A stretch of 64,000 nucleotides of DNA, taken from contig CAMZMU010000040.1 of NCBI GenBank assembly GCA_947311845.1, positions 69,929,341-69,993,340 on the forward strand. Reading direction: 5' to 3'. The notes beneath the pieces are model-generated. The model saw only the letters and a program-made list of their open reading frames with translations, ran no database searches and had not been told where the DNA came from. A program made the translations under genes and the position numbers. Numbering within the stretch: the stretch's first letter is position 1; every line of letters starts with the position of its first letter. Positions 11,792 to 23,600 of the stretch are shown here, one piece after another. Source of the DNA: Poa pratensis (Eukaryota; Streptophyta; Magnoliopsida; Poales; Poaceae).

Positions 11792-13381
11792 TGATTGCGT
11801 GGATCACACGTTCGCTGGGAGACCCCAAGAGGAAGGTATGATGCAGTGTAGCGGCAGTTTTCCCTCAGTATGAAACCAAGGTTTAATCGACCAGTAGGAG
11901 CAAGAAATCACTTCTGAAGGTTGTTGGTGGCGCCGTTACTCGATCACCAACGTGGAACCTGCACACAACACAATCAAACTACTTTGCCCCAACGAAACAG
12001 TGAGGTTGTCAATCTCACCGGCTTGCTGAAAACAAAGGATTAAACGTATGGTGTGGAAAACAGTAGTAAATTGCAGAGAATGAAAAGGAACAGTGTTTGC
12101 AGTTGGTTGTATTATCAGTGTAAAAGAATGGACCGGGGTCCACAGTTCACTAGTGGTGTCTCTCCATAAAAGATAACTAACATGCTGGGTGAACAAATTA
12201 CAGCTGGGCAATTGACAAAATATTGAGCGCATGACAATGCATATATATGACATGATGATTACTATGATATTCATGTGGGCATTACGACAAAATACATAGA
12301 CCGTTATCCAACAGCGTCTATGACTAATAATCCACCGCCAGGTTGTCATACCGAGTTCCCCGTTGGTATTAAGTTGCAAGCAACGGATAATTGCATTAAG
12401 TAATGTGCGTAATGTAAACAAATGCATTAGACCTAACGGCGCACCCTTAAGCTAAGCATCGGTTATTTTATCCCTAGTGGCAACAGCACATCCACAATCT
12501 TAGAAGTTATTGTCACTCTCCCAGATTACCGGAGGCATGAACCCACTATCTAGCATAAATACTCACTCTTGGAGTTACAAGCATCTACTTGGCCAAAGCA
12601 TCTACTAGTAACGGAAAGCATGCAAGATCATAAATAACATATAAGATAGATTGATAATCAACTTGACATAGTATTCAATATTCATCGGATCCCAGCAAAC
12701 ACAACATGTAGCATTACAATAAGATGATCTTGATCATGATAGGCAGCTCACAAGATCTAAACATGATAGCATAAAGTGGAGAGACAACCATCTAGCTACT
12801 GCCATGGACCCGTAGTCCAAGGATGAACTACTCACGCATCACTCCGGAGGCAGGCATGGTGATGTAGAGCCCTCCGGTGATGATTCCCCTCTCCGGCAGG
12901 GTGCCGGGAAGAGCTTCTGAACCCTCCCGAGCTAGGGTTGACGGCGGCGGCGTCTCTGGAACTTTTCGTGGATAATGGCTCGGGTATTTAGGGTTTTCGC
13001 GTCGGGAGAATAAATAGGCGAAAGGGCGGCGGCTGCGGAGCCACGAGGGCCCCACACCACCCCACGGCGCGGCAGGGGGGCCGCGCGGCCCCATGGTGTG
13101 GGTGCCACGTGGCCCTCCTCCGTCTCTCCTCTGGACTCCGTCTTCGTGTTGGAAAAATAGGAGGTTCTGTCCAAGTTTCGTCCAATTCCGAGAATATTTC
13201 CAGACTAGCTTTTCTGGAATACAAAAACAGCAGAAAACAGGAACTGGCACTGTGGCATCTTGTTAATAGGTTAGTCCCAGAAAATGCATAAAAATGCTAT
13301 GAAGTGTATATAAAACATGTAACAATTGGTATAATATCAACATGGAACATCAGAAATTATAGATACGTTTGAGACGTATCA
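11792..13381 (-). repeat. 3' LTR of the nested non-autonomous element
   Basis: The 1590-bp LTR starts TGATACGTCTC and ends GATCCACGCAATCA on the minus strand. Visible differences from its partner are small indels, for example around 11935 and 13012. Confidence 0.9.
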
Positions 13382-16054
13382 AGCATCCCCAAGCTTAGTT
13401 CTACTCGTCCTCGAGTAGGTAAAACGATAAAAAAAAATTTCTGAGGTGACATGCTACAATCATAATCTTGATCAAATAGTATTGTAAAGCACATGTTATG
13501 AATGAAGTGATCCAGGTCAATGGTCTATAGTTTGCTAGCAAGTAGATAATGAGCAAACAACTGAATCATATAAGCAAAAACTTTTCATGAATAGTACTTT
13601 CGAGACAAGCATCAAAGAGTTTTGCATAAGAGTTAACTCATAAAGCAATAGATTCTAAGTAAAAGGTATTTAACCAACACAAAGGAAGATTTAAGTTTCA
13701 GCAATTGCTTTCAACTTTCAACATATATATCTCATGGATATTTGTCAACACAAAGCATATAATAAGTGCAATATACAGCATATAAAAATTGTTGCACCAA
13801 AGTTGACACTAGTGTTTGCTTCTAAGATAGAAAGAAGTAGGTAAACTGACTCAACATAAAAGTAAAAGAAAGGCCCTTCGCAGAGGGAAGCAGGGATTAA
13901 ATCATGTGCTAGAGCTTTTTAAGTTTTTGAAATCATATAGAGAGTAAAAATAAGTTTTGAGAGGTGTTTGTTAATTGTCAACGAATCAGAAAATGGAAAG
14001 TACAATATGACCCCTGCCAACCAGACTTTTAAGAGCGGCTCCCATGAAGGACGTTATTTCTACCAGCAAGGCAGATCATCCCTCTTTCTCTTTTGTTTAC
14101 ACATGCAGATATTTCACTGTTTGTCATTGCTTGACTGATAAATCAGGGCAAAAATGTGAAGAGAATTAAGCGGTTAAAGTTGTAATTAATTGGGACTGGG
14201 CACCCCATTTGCCAGCTCTTTTTGCAAAATTAATGGATAAGCGGATGTATATGCCGCTAGTCCGGTGGTAAAGTCTGTTTGACAGTTGACATAAAGACAT
14301 CCACCCCGTCCTCATGAGCTTGGTAAACATTGACACAAAATAGGAGTAATAATTTTGAATAGTTTAAAGGTAGCACATGAAAAATTTACTTGGAATGGCA
14401 AGAAAATACCACATATAGGTAGTTATGGTGGACACAGATGGCATGGATTTTGGCTCAAGGTTTTGGATGCACGAGAAGCATTCCCTCTCAGTACAGAGTT
14501 TAGGCTAGCAAGGTTATTTGAAGCAAACACAGGATATCAACCGACACAGCAAGGCTTATATGAAAACATATTGCAAGCATTATAAGACTCTACACTGTCT
14601 TCCTTGTTAACCAAACCCTTTTACTAGAAAATATCTAGACCTTAGAGATACCAATCATGCAAACCAAATTTCAACGAGCTTTACGGTAGTTCTTCATTAA
14701 TAGGTTTTAACTACATGATACAAAAGCTTAAACATGAACTACTTGATAACTCAAAACAATTGACAAGTATCAAATTATCCAATACAATGATCTACAAGAA
14801 TATGTAAGCTTTTTCCATTATACCATCTACCACATGCAACATTTTCTGTTCCAACCAAACACCAATCAATTTATTTCAACATAAACTCTCCAAACAATTA
14901 TAAGTGAAGCAAGAGAGTACTTTCTTTAAAAGAACTAACAGCTCTGAATAAGAGATGCATGCAAAACAGGAGCTAAAAGCATAGCAATAGCTAGATAAGA
15001 ATACTCAACAAGTATAAGTGAAGAATAGGAGTATTCATATGAAAAAGCGGAGCGTGTCTCTCTCCCAATCAAGAATGCTGGGGTCCAATCAAGTTGACCA
15101 TAAGAAAAATAAAATACTGAAAATAAAAGCACACAGACGCTCCAAGTAAAGCACATATGATGTGAAAGAATTAAAATATAGTTTCACTAGAGATGACCTG
15201 ATAAGTTGCTGATGAAGAAGGGGATGCCTTGGGCATCCCCAAGCTTAGACGCTTGAGTCTTCTTGAAATATGCTGGGGTGATCCATGGGAGCATCCCCAA
15301 GCTTAAGCTCTTCACTCTTCTTGATCACATTATATCATCCTTCTCTCTTGACCCTTGAAAACTTCCGCCACACCAAACTCAAAGTAATTCTCATTAGAGG
15401 GTTAGTGCACAATCAAAAACTCACATGTTCTATAAGGACACAAACATGACCGTTACTTTTAACATTAGCTACTGCCACTGATGTTATGTGAAGCTCTTCA
15501 CCCTAAAAAAGAATTCCACTCAACACTAGTAAAAGAGAGAATGCGAAAAATAAAAGACAGAATCTGTCTAAACAGAACAGTCCGCAAAGACGAATTTTTT
15601 CGAGGCACTTACGTTGCTCAGATCGAAAAACTTTAAACTAACGAAAGATGCGTACATATCTGAGGATCACGCACAAAAATTGCAGATTTAAATAATTTTT
15701 CTGTGATTTTACAGAATTAAAACGGTGAACAGCAGAAATCTGTTCCTGCGCAGAAATCCAAATCTAGCATCATCTTCCTATTAGAGGCAATACTTGGCAC
15801 AACAATGCGATAAAATAAAGATACAAAGGAATTGTTACAGAAGTAAACAACTCCTTGACTAAAACTGAAAACAAAAGATAATGGGTTGCCTCCCAAAAGC
15901 GCTTTCTTTAATGCCTTTTAGCTAGGCTTGAAGATTTTAATGATGCTCTCATAGAATAAGAGTTGAAAAACAAAAGAGAGCATCAAGAGGCAAATATCAA
16001 ACACATTTAAGTCTAACCCACTTTCTATGCAAAGGAATCTTATAACAAAATAAA
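13382..16054 (-). other. 3' internal non-coding region of the nested element
   Basis: A long untranslated internal segment, much of it conserved with the outer element (14714-15900 matches 480-897 plus 9274-10080). It includes a short inverted motif (GGGGATGCC/GGGCATCCCC near 15220-15240) that also appears at 9356-9376. No supported gene. Confidence 0.7.
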
Positions 16055-16999
16055 TTATTGAAGCATAAAGCAACTAGCATAGAAAGATGAAACAAATATA
16101 ACTTCAAAACTTTCAACATAAGAGAGGTGTTTTAGTAACTTGAAAACTTTTACAACCATATTTTCCTCTCTCATAATAACTTTCAGTAGCATCATGAACA
16201 AACTCAACAATATAACTATCACATAAAGCATGCTTTTCATGATCTACAAACACATAATTTTTATTAAGCTCAAAAACAGTGGGGTTATCAAACCCACTTT
16301 TGACAATAATAGTATAATAAATATCATTAGGCAATATAGGACCATCATCAAGAGCATTATCATATATAACATTAGGGAGCACATTTTTACTTTCTGCAAT
16401 TTCCTTTTCTACTTGAGTCAAGGAGTTTTTACTTCAAATTTATCAAAAGGAGATATTTCAATAGAATCATGACATTCAACAATATAGCATTCTTCCTCCT
16501 TAGGTAGGCATGGAGGGTAATCATATAATGTAAGAGTTAAAGAGTTACTATCTTTAGAGGTAGATCCTCCTTTTGTTCATCATCTCTTCCTCTTTTTCAT
16601 CCAATGAGCTTTCAGTTTCAGCAATTTCTTCTCCCACAGGTTCCTGAAAGGTAGCAAGTTGTTCTGGAGAATAAGTTTTCTCAAGAAATTCAGTGATATA
16701 AGGATTATCATTGTAATATTCAAGGCAATAACCAAGTATAGCAAAATTTTCAGATTTATAAGGAGAATCATCATCGTGAATATAACCAGCAATTTCATAG
16801 GCACCCTTAAAAACAAAAAATTCTTCAGTTTGTTCAAGATTACCAAAGTCATAGTTTCCTTTAGCATAAGCAGCCAAGGTTTCATTATCATTATAATCAC
16901 ATTGGAAAGGGAGGTGTTTATGCCTTCTACAACATAAAGATTCATTAAAGCAGTAGGATTCATCATAAGTAGAGCACAAGTTTTAGCAAAATAATTCAA
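16055..16999 (-). pseudogene. Degraded internal ORF of the nested element
   Basis: Minus-strand coding remnant in two frames. The first part (16979-16554) contains YDESYCFNESLCCRRHKHL and a Glu-rich end. The second (16421-16113) ends DHEKHALCDSYIVEFVHD then ATESYYERGKYGC, homologous to the outer element's ORF. No enzymatic motif is visible. In related grass elements this region is conserved but its function is not known to me. Confidence 0.55.
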
Positions 17000-17370
17000 T
17001 CTACTTATTTGTTCCCATAAATATTTCCCTTTTTGAGCAAGCGGTATTCCTTATAATAATTTTGTTGTTCCTCCGTGAACCCACTTAGCCAATAAGATTT
17101 TGTTCAAAGAGAGAAGCCATTGATAGCAAGTAAACAACTAGACATAATAACAAACCGAAATAAACTAGATGCAGAAAAATTTTTTTGTGTTTTTGATAAA
17201 TAAAGCAAACAAGACAAATAAAAATAAACTAAGCAAGACAAAACAAAGTAAAGAGATTGGAAGCGTGAAACTCCCCTTGCAGAAATCCTCTTGCTCCCCG
17301 CAACGGCGCCAGAAAATATGCTGGCGTGTGGAAGGGGAAGTAAGGAGATTTCTGAACCGAAGTGCTTCCT

Positions 17371-17387
17371 CCCCGGCAACGGCGCCA
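17371..17387 (-). promoter_or_regulatory. Primer binding site of the nested element
   Basis: The minus strand reads TGGCGCCGTTGCCGGGG, complementary to tRNA-Asp, eleven bases from the LTR end. A second, slightly shorter copy lies at 17296-17311. Confidence 0.8.
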
Positions 17388-17398
17388 GAAAATATGCT

Positions 17399-18985
17399 TG
17401 ATTGCGTGGATCACACGTTCGCTGGGAGACCCCAAGAGGAAGGTATGATGCAGTGTAGCAGCAGTTTTCCCTCAGTATGAAACCAAGGTTTAATCGAACC
17501 AGTAGGAGCAAGAAATCACTTCTGAAGGTTGTTGGTGGCGCGACTGATCACCAACGTGAACCTGCACACAACACAATCAAACTACTTTGCCCCAACGAAA
17601 CAGTGAGGTTGTCAATCTCACCGGCTTGCTGAAAACAAAGGATTAAACGTATGGTGTGGAAAACAGTAGTAAATTGCAGAGAATGAAAAGGAACAGTGTT
17701 TGCAGTTGGTTGTATTATCAGTGTAAAAGAATGGACCGGGGTCCACAGTTCACTAGTGGTGTCTCTCCATAAAAGATAACTAACATGCTGGGTGAACAAA
17801 TTACAGCTGGGCAATTGACAAAATATTGAGCGCATGACAATGCATATATATGACATGATGATTACTATGATATTCATGTGGGCATTACGACAAAATACAT
17901 AGACCGTTATCCAACAGCGTCTATGACTAATAATCCACCGCCAGGTTGTCATACCGAGTTCCCCGTTGGTATTAAGTTGCAAGCAACGGATAATTGCATT
18001 AAGTAATGTGCGTAATGTAAACAAATGCATTAGACCTAACGGCGCACCCTTAAGCTAAGCATCGGTTATTTTATCCCTAGTGGCAACAGCACATCCACAA
18101 TCTTAGAAGTTATTGTCACTCTCCCAGATTACCGGAGGCATGAACCCACTATCTAGCATAAATACTCACTCTTGGAGTTACAAGCATCTACTTGGCCAAA
18201 GCATCTACTAGTAACGGAAAGCATGCAAGATCATAAATAACATATAAGATAGATTGATAATCAACTTGACATAGTATTCAATATTCATCGGATCCCAGCA
18301 AACACAACATGTAGCATTACAATAAGATGATCTTGATCATGATAGGCAGCTCACAAGATCTAAACATGATAGCATAAAGTGGAGAGACAACCATCTAGCT
18401 ACTGCCATGGACCCGTAGTCCAAGGATGAACTACTCACGCATCACTCCGGAGGCAGGCATGGTGATGTAGAGCCCTCCGGTGATGATTCCCCTCTCCGGC
18501 AGGGTGCCGGGAAGAGCTTCTGAACCCTCCCGAGCTAGGGTTGACGGCGGCGGCGTCTCTGGAACTTTTCGTGGATAATGGCTCGGGTATTTAGGGTTTT
18601 CGCGTCGGGAGGAATAAATAGGCGAAAGGGCGGCGGCTGCGGAGCCACGAGGGCCCCACACCACCCCACGGCGCGGCAGGGGGGCCGCGCGGCCCCATGG
18701 TGTGGGTGCCACGTGGCCCTCCTCCGTCTCTCCTCTGGACTCCGTCTTCGTGTTGGAAAAATAGGAGGTTCTGTCCAAGTTTCGTCCAATTCCGAGAATA
18801 TTTCCAGACTAGCTTTTCTGGAATACAAAAACAGCAGAAAACAGGAACTGGCACTGTGGCATCTTGTTAATAGGTTAGTCCCAGAAAATGCATAAAAATG
18901 CTATGAAGTGTATATAAAACATGTAACAATTGGTATAATATCAACATGGAACATCAGAAATTATAGATACGTTTGAGACGTATCA
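17399..18985 (-). repeat. 5' LTR of the nested non-autonomous element
   Basis: A 1587-bp LTR, nearly identical to 11792-13381, with the same ends and followed outward by the duplicated TGGGA. Confidence 0.9.
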
Positions 18986-19746
18986 TGGGACAAAGGTGAC
19001 TCCGGAGTTTACATTAATAAAACCACTCAAGTAGCATATAAGATAATGAAGAGTAACATCTATGGATTCAACTAGATTACAAAGCTCATGATCACATAAA
19101 GATCACACCATGGGAGAGAGAGATAAACCACATAGCTACCGGTAGAGCCCTCAGCCCCGATGAAGAACTACTCCCTCCTCATCATGGGAGGCAGCAACGG
19201 TGATGAAGATGGCGGTGGCGTCGATGGAGATGGCTCCGGGGGCAATTCCCCGTCCCGGCAGGGTGCCGAAACAGAGACTTCTGTCCCCCGAATTAGGGTT
19301 TTTGGTGGTGGCGGAGCTACGGAACTCTTCTGGAGAAATCGTCGATTCTTTTAGGGTTTGCATCACGGAGGCAATATATAGTCCAAAGGGCATCGCGAGG
19401 TGGTGCACGAGGCGGCCACACACCCCCCGGCGCCACCCCCCTCCAGGCCGCGCGAGGGCATGGTGTGGAGGCTGTGGGCCTCCGCAGGACTTGCCCTTCT
19501 GGCTCCGTGGTTCTTCTGACGAAATAGAATTTCTGTAATTTTTCTGGATTTTTTTGAGCACTTTGGTTTTCGGGCCTTTTCTGCAATACACAGACATAAT
19601 AAACAGAAACTGGCACTGTGGCATCTTGTTAATAGGTTAGTCCAATAAATTCATAAAAATGCTATGAAGTGTATATAAAACATGTAACAATTGGTATAAT
19701 ATTAACATGGAACATCAGAAATTATAGATACATTTGAGACGTGTCA

Positions 19747-20305
19747 CCACTTCGTGAGCCACATGACCCTATATATAGCCCCCCTCCCAGACATGTTCAG
19801 CACTCAGTATCTACTCATTGTAGTTCATTTTGGTATACGAAGCATTCGGATTCCCTGCATACGTCCAACGGTGCATTTGATATGCGGGCACTCACGAGCC
19901 ACCGTTGGGCTGTATGCAGGGGAAATCGTGTGTTTTGTTCTCTTCAGTGTTTCTTTCGAGCGCTTGTGAGCCGGGACTAAAGGGAATCCCACCAATAAGG
20001 AAGAAGCACACGGATCATGTGTTTCTTTCGAGCGCTTGTGAGCCGTTGGATCAGGGGTGTGTTTCTTTTGAGGGCTTGTGAGCTGTTGGATCAGCACTAG
20101 CACAACCACTTTGTGAGCCACACGACCCTATATATAGCCCACCTCTCGGACATGTTTGGCACTCACTCTGTACTCATTGTAGTTCATTTCGTAAAAAAAG
20201 CATTCGGATTCCTTGCATACGTCCGACGGTGCATTTGATATGCGGGCACTCACGAGCCACCGTCGGGCTGTATGCAGGGGAAACCGTATGTTTTGTTCTA
20301 TCTAC
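19747..20305 (+). repeat. Direct duplication (about 190 bp) with internal hairpin
   Basis: Two copies, 19747-19940 and 20106-20300, share CTATATATAGCC, a CATTCGGATTCC stretch and an identical loop region. They are diverged but alignable throughout. Each holds an inverted repeat (19855-19873 with 19900-19919; 20214-20231 with 20258-20277). The origin is unclear; the repeats may belong to the CACTA 3' region or to an older MITE. No coding is seen. Confidence 0.7.
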
Positions 20306-20660
20306 AAAATCTTTCAGTTCATCGACCAAATATATTATTACATATCACCAACATCCCTATCTACTGTTTCTGTTTTCTTCTGCGCCGTAGCCATGGAGAA
20401 TCTTCATCATTTAACAGGATGCTTGGGTTAGTTTTCACTGTGAAGGGCGGAATTTCATGAAACTTATTCATAGCTCCTATTTTATAAATCCAAATAATAC
20501 AAATAATATGTCTATTATTATCAGAAAAAATAAGGAATCTAAATATATCATCCATACATCTGATAAAATGTTTAATACAACAGCTCACAAGCCCGCAAAA
20601 GAAACACACCCCTGATCCAACGGCTCACAAGCGCTCGAAAGAAACACACGATCCGTGTGC
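20006..20660. repeat. 83-bp inverted repeat pair
   Basis: Arms 20006-20088 and 20578-20660 are reverse complements with two visible mismatches. Each holds two tandem versions of a TTTCTTTCGAGCGCTTGTGA unit. They flank the second copy of the direct duplication and a fragment of CACTA transposase C-terminus. Confidence 0.8.
20361..20470 (-). pseudogene. Extra fragment of CACTA transposase C-terminus
   Basis: The minus strand encodes KFHEIPPFTVKTNPSILLND then EDSPWLRRR, a diverged duplicate of the end of the main transposase ORF at about 20720-20835 (KFHEIPPFAVNTDPTTLLIN). It lies inside the inverted repeat pair. Confidence 0.65.
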
Positions 20661-23600
20661 ACACGAACCGGGACTAGTCCAGTGCTTCTCCGCTTATCCG
20701 TGTACACTATTACACATCATTTCTTCGCTTGTTTCCCTCGCTGATTGCGCCGTAACCATGGAGCATCTTCATTAATTAACAGGGTTGTTGGATCAGTGTT
20801 CACTGCGAAGGGCGGAATTTCATGAAACTTATCATAATCTTCTGACATGTCTGTCTTGTCCTCCACTCCCACGATCTTTCTTTCCCCTGAAAGAACTATG
20901 TGGCGCTTTGGCTCATCGTCTGATGTATTCTTTTGCTTATTTTTTCTTTTTCTCGGTACGGTAGACATGTCCTTCACATAGAAAACCTGAGCCACATCAT
21001 TGGCTAGGACGAATGGTTCGTCTAAGTACGCAAGATTGTTGAGATACACTGTTATCATTCCGTACTGCTCGTCTACCTTTACCCCGCCCTCCTGTCACCT
21101 TGACCATTTGCAATGAAACAAGGGGACCTTAAAAGTAGGTCCATAGTCAAGTTCCCATATCTCCTCTATGTAACCATAATATGTGGTCTTTGACCCATCG
21201 TTGTTTGTTGCATCAAAGCGGACACCGCTGTTTTGGTTGGTGCTCTTTTTATCTTGGGCGATCGTGTAAAATGTATTCCCATTTATCTCGTACCCTTGGA
21301 AAGTCCATATAGTCGAAGATGGTGACCTGGACAACAAGTACATCTCATGGAATGTGTTGCTTTTGACGATATGTGCTTGCAACCAACCGCCGAAAGTCTT
21401 CATGTGTTCTTTTCTAATCCAGTCGTCATGCTTTCTAGTGTTGTTGGAGCGTACAATTTTCTTGTGTTCCTCGATATACCGAGCCCCCAAGGTGGAATTC
21501 TGTAGAACTGTGTAATGTGCTTCAGTGTAAGAATGTCCGTCCCTACATATTATTGATTTCCTTCCTAGAGTGCCTTTTCCACTCAGTCTCCCCTCATGCC
21601 GTGATTGAGGAAGACCAATCGGCTTAAGACCAGGAACAAAGTAAACACAAAACTGAATGACCTCCTCTGTTCCATAGCCCTTGGAGATGCTTCCTTCTGG
21701 CCTAGCACGGTTCCGAACATATTTCTTTAAGACTCCCATGAACCTCTCAAAGGGGAACATATTGTGTAGAAATACAGGACCGAGAATGGAAATCTCTTCG
21801 ACTAGGTGAACCAGGAGGTGCGTCAAAATATTGAAGAAGGATGGTGGGAACACCAACTCGAAACTGACAAGACATTGGACCACATCATTCTGTAACCGTG
21901 GTAGATCTTCAGGATTGATTACCTTCTGAGAGATTGCATTGAGGAATGCACATAGCTTCACAATGGGTACTCGAACATAATCCGGTAGAAGCCCCCTCAA
22001 TGCAATCGGAAGCAATTGCGTCATAATCACGTGGCAGTCATGAGACTTTAGGTTTTGAAACTTTTTCTCTGCCATATTTATTATTCCCTTTATATTCGAT
22101 GAGAAGCCAGACGGGACCTTGATACTGCTCAGGCATTTAAAAAAGATTTCCTTCTCTTGTTTGGTAAGAGCGTAGCTGGCAGGACCTTGAAACCGTTCTG
22201 GATGCAGGCCTTTTGGGTCTTTCATACGTTGCTGGTCCTGCCGTGCTTCCGGTGTATCTTTTGTCTTCCCATACACGCCCAAGAAGCCTAGCAGGTTCAC
22301 GCAAAGATTCTTCGTCACATGCATCACGTCGATTGCGGAGCGGACCTCTAGGAATTTCTGGTAGGGTAGCTCCCAAAATATAGATTTCTTCTTCCACATG
22401 GGTGCGTGTCCGTCATCGTCCTTCGGAACAGATCGTCCGCCAGGACCCTTTCCAAAGGTTACTATTTGATCCAAATCCTTGACCATATCAAATACATCAG
22501 CACCAGTACGTTCCTTAGGCTTCGGCTGGTGACATGCCTGACCGTTGAAATGCTTGCCTTTCTTTCTTAAGGGATGCTTCGCCAAAAGAAATTGACGATG
22601 CCCGGGTACACATTCTTCTTACAATGTTCTAAATATATACTTTCAGTATCATCTAAACAGTGCGTGCATGCATTGTATCCCTTGTTTGTCTGTCCTGAAA
22701 GGTTACTAAGAGCAGGCCAATCATTGATGGTTACGAACAGCAATGCTCGTAGGTCAAATGTCTCCTGTTTGTGCTCATCCCACACACGTACACCTGGTTT
22801 GGCCCACAAATGTTGAAGTTCTTCAACTAATGGCCTTAGGTACACATCAATGTCGTTGCCGGGTTGCTTCGGGCCTTGGATCAGCACTGGCATCATAATG
22901 AACTTCCGCTTCATGCACAACCAAGGAGGAAGGTTATAGATACATAGAGTCACGGGCCAGGTGCTATGACTGCAGCTCTGCTCCCCAAAAGGATTCATGC
23001 CATCTGTACTTAGACCAAACCTTAAGTTCCTTGCGTCAGCTGCAAAGTCCTCGTACTTTCTATCGATCTTTCTCCACTGCGTCCCATCAGCGGGTGTCTC
23101 AACATCCCGTCTGACTTACGGTCCTCTTTGTGCCATCGCAACAACTTGGCATGCTCCTTGTTTCTGAACAAACGTTTCAACCGTGGTATTATAGGAGCAT
23201 ACCACATCACCTTGGCAGGAACCCTCTTACGGGGGGGGGGGGGCTCGCCCTCAACATCACCAGGGTCATCTCATCGGATCTTATACCGCAATGCAGTGCA
23301 TACCAGGCATGCATCCAAATTCTCGTACTTCTCACCGCGGTAGAGGATGCAGTCATTAATGCATGCATGTATCTTCTGAACCTCTAAACCTAGAGGGCAG
23401 ACAACCTTCTTTGCTTCGTACGTACTGGCGGGCAATACATTATCCTTTGGAAGCATCTTCTTTAACTTTTGCAGCAACTTTTCAAATCCCCTGTCACTCA
23501 CACCGTTCTCTGCCTTCCATTGCAGCAATTCCAGTGTGCTACCCAGCTTTTTCAGACCATTTTCGCAAGTTGGGTACAACAACTTGTTGTGATCCTCTAA

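Larger units (their letters stand above)
11792..18985 (-). mobile_element. Complete non-autonomous Athila/Sabrina-like element
   Basis: This is a 7.2-kb minus-strand LTR element with a 5-bp target duplication TGGGA (11787-11791 and 18986-18990). Its 5' LTR is 18985-17399 and its 3' LTR 13381-11792. The primer site is complementary to tRNA-Asp, and a polypurine-like stretch (minus strand of 13382-13400) precedes the 3' LTR. The internal region is only about 4 kb, with one weakly coding stretch and no RT or integrase, so it must depend on proteins from a relative. The LTRs are almost identical, so it inserted recently into the outer element's LTR. Confidence 0.92.
477..19746 (-). mobile_element. 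Outer Athila/Sabrina-like Ty3-gypsy element, split by two insertions
   Basis: This is a minus-strand LTR retrotransposon of the Athila/Sabrina-like group common in Pooideae. In order along its own strand: 5' LTR (19746 to 11136, split by a younger element at 11792-18985), primer binding site (11125 to 11108, complementary to the 3' end of plant tRNA-Asp), a degraded coding stretch (10964 to about 10097) and a long 3' non-coding internal region (about 10080 to 9274, then 897 to 477) split by the chromovirus-like element at 898-9268. The 3' non-coding part matches 14714-15900 of the nested relative closely, which allows the pieces to be joined. Its own 3' LTR is not in the window. It is probably non-autonomous or truncated, since no reverse transcriptase is visible. 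Confidence 0.75.
11136..19746 (-). repeat. 5' LTR of the outer element, split by a nested element
   Basis: The LTR pieces are 11136-11791 and 18991-19746, about 1.4 kb when joined. On its strand it starts TGACACGTCTC at 19746 and ends GCGTAGACATCA at 11136. The interruption is the element at 11792-18985, bounded by TGGGA on both sides. The part near 19400-19740 is related to the LTRs of the nested element (shared segments around GCCACAGTGCCAGTT), as expected for sister families. Confidence 0.85.

Noticed and set aside
12828..13291. ORFs in the LTRs at 12.8-13.3 kb and 18.4-18.9 kb
   Set aside because: They are identical in both LTRs, lie in the GC-rich promoter-leader part and lack any domain.
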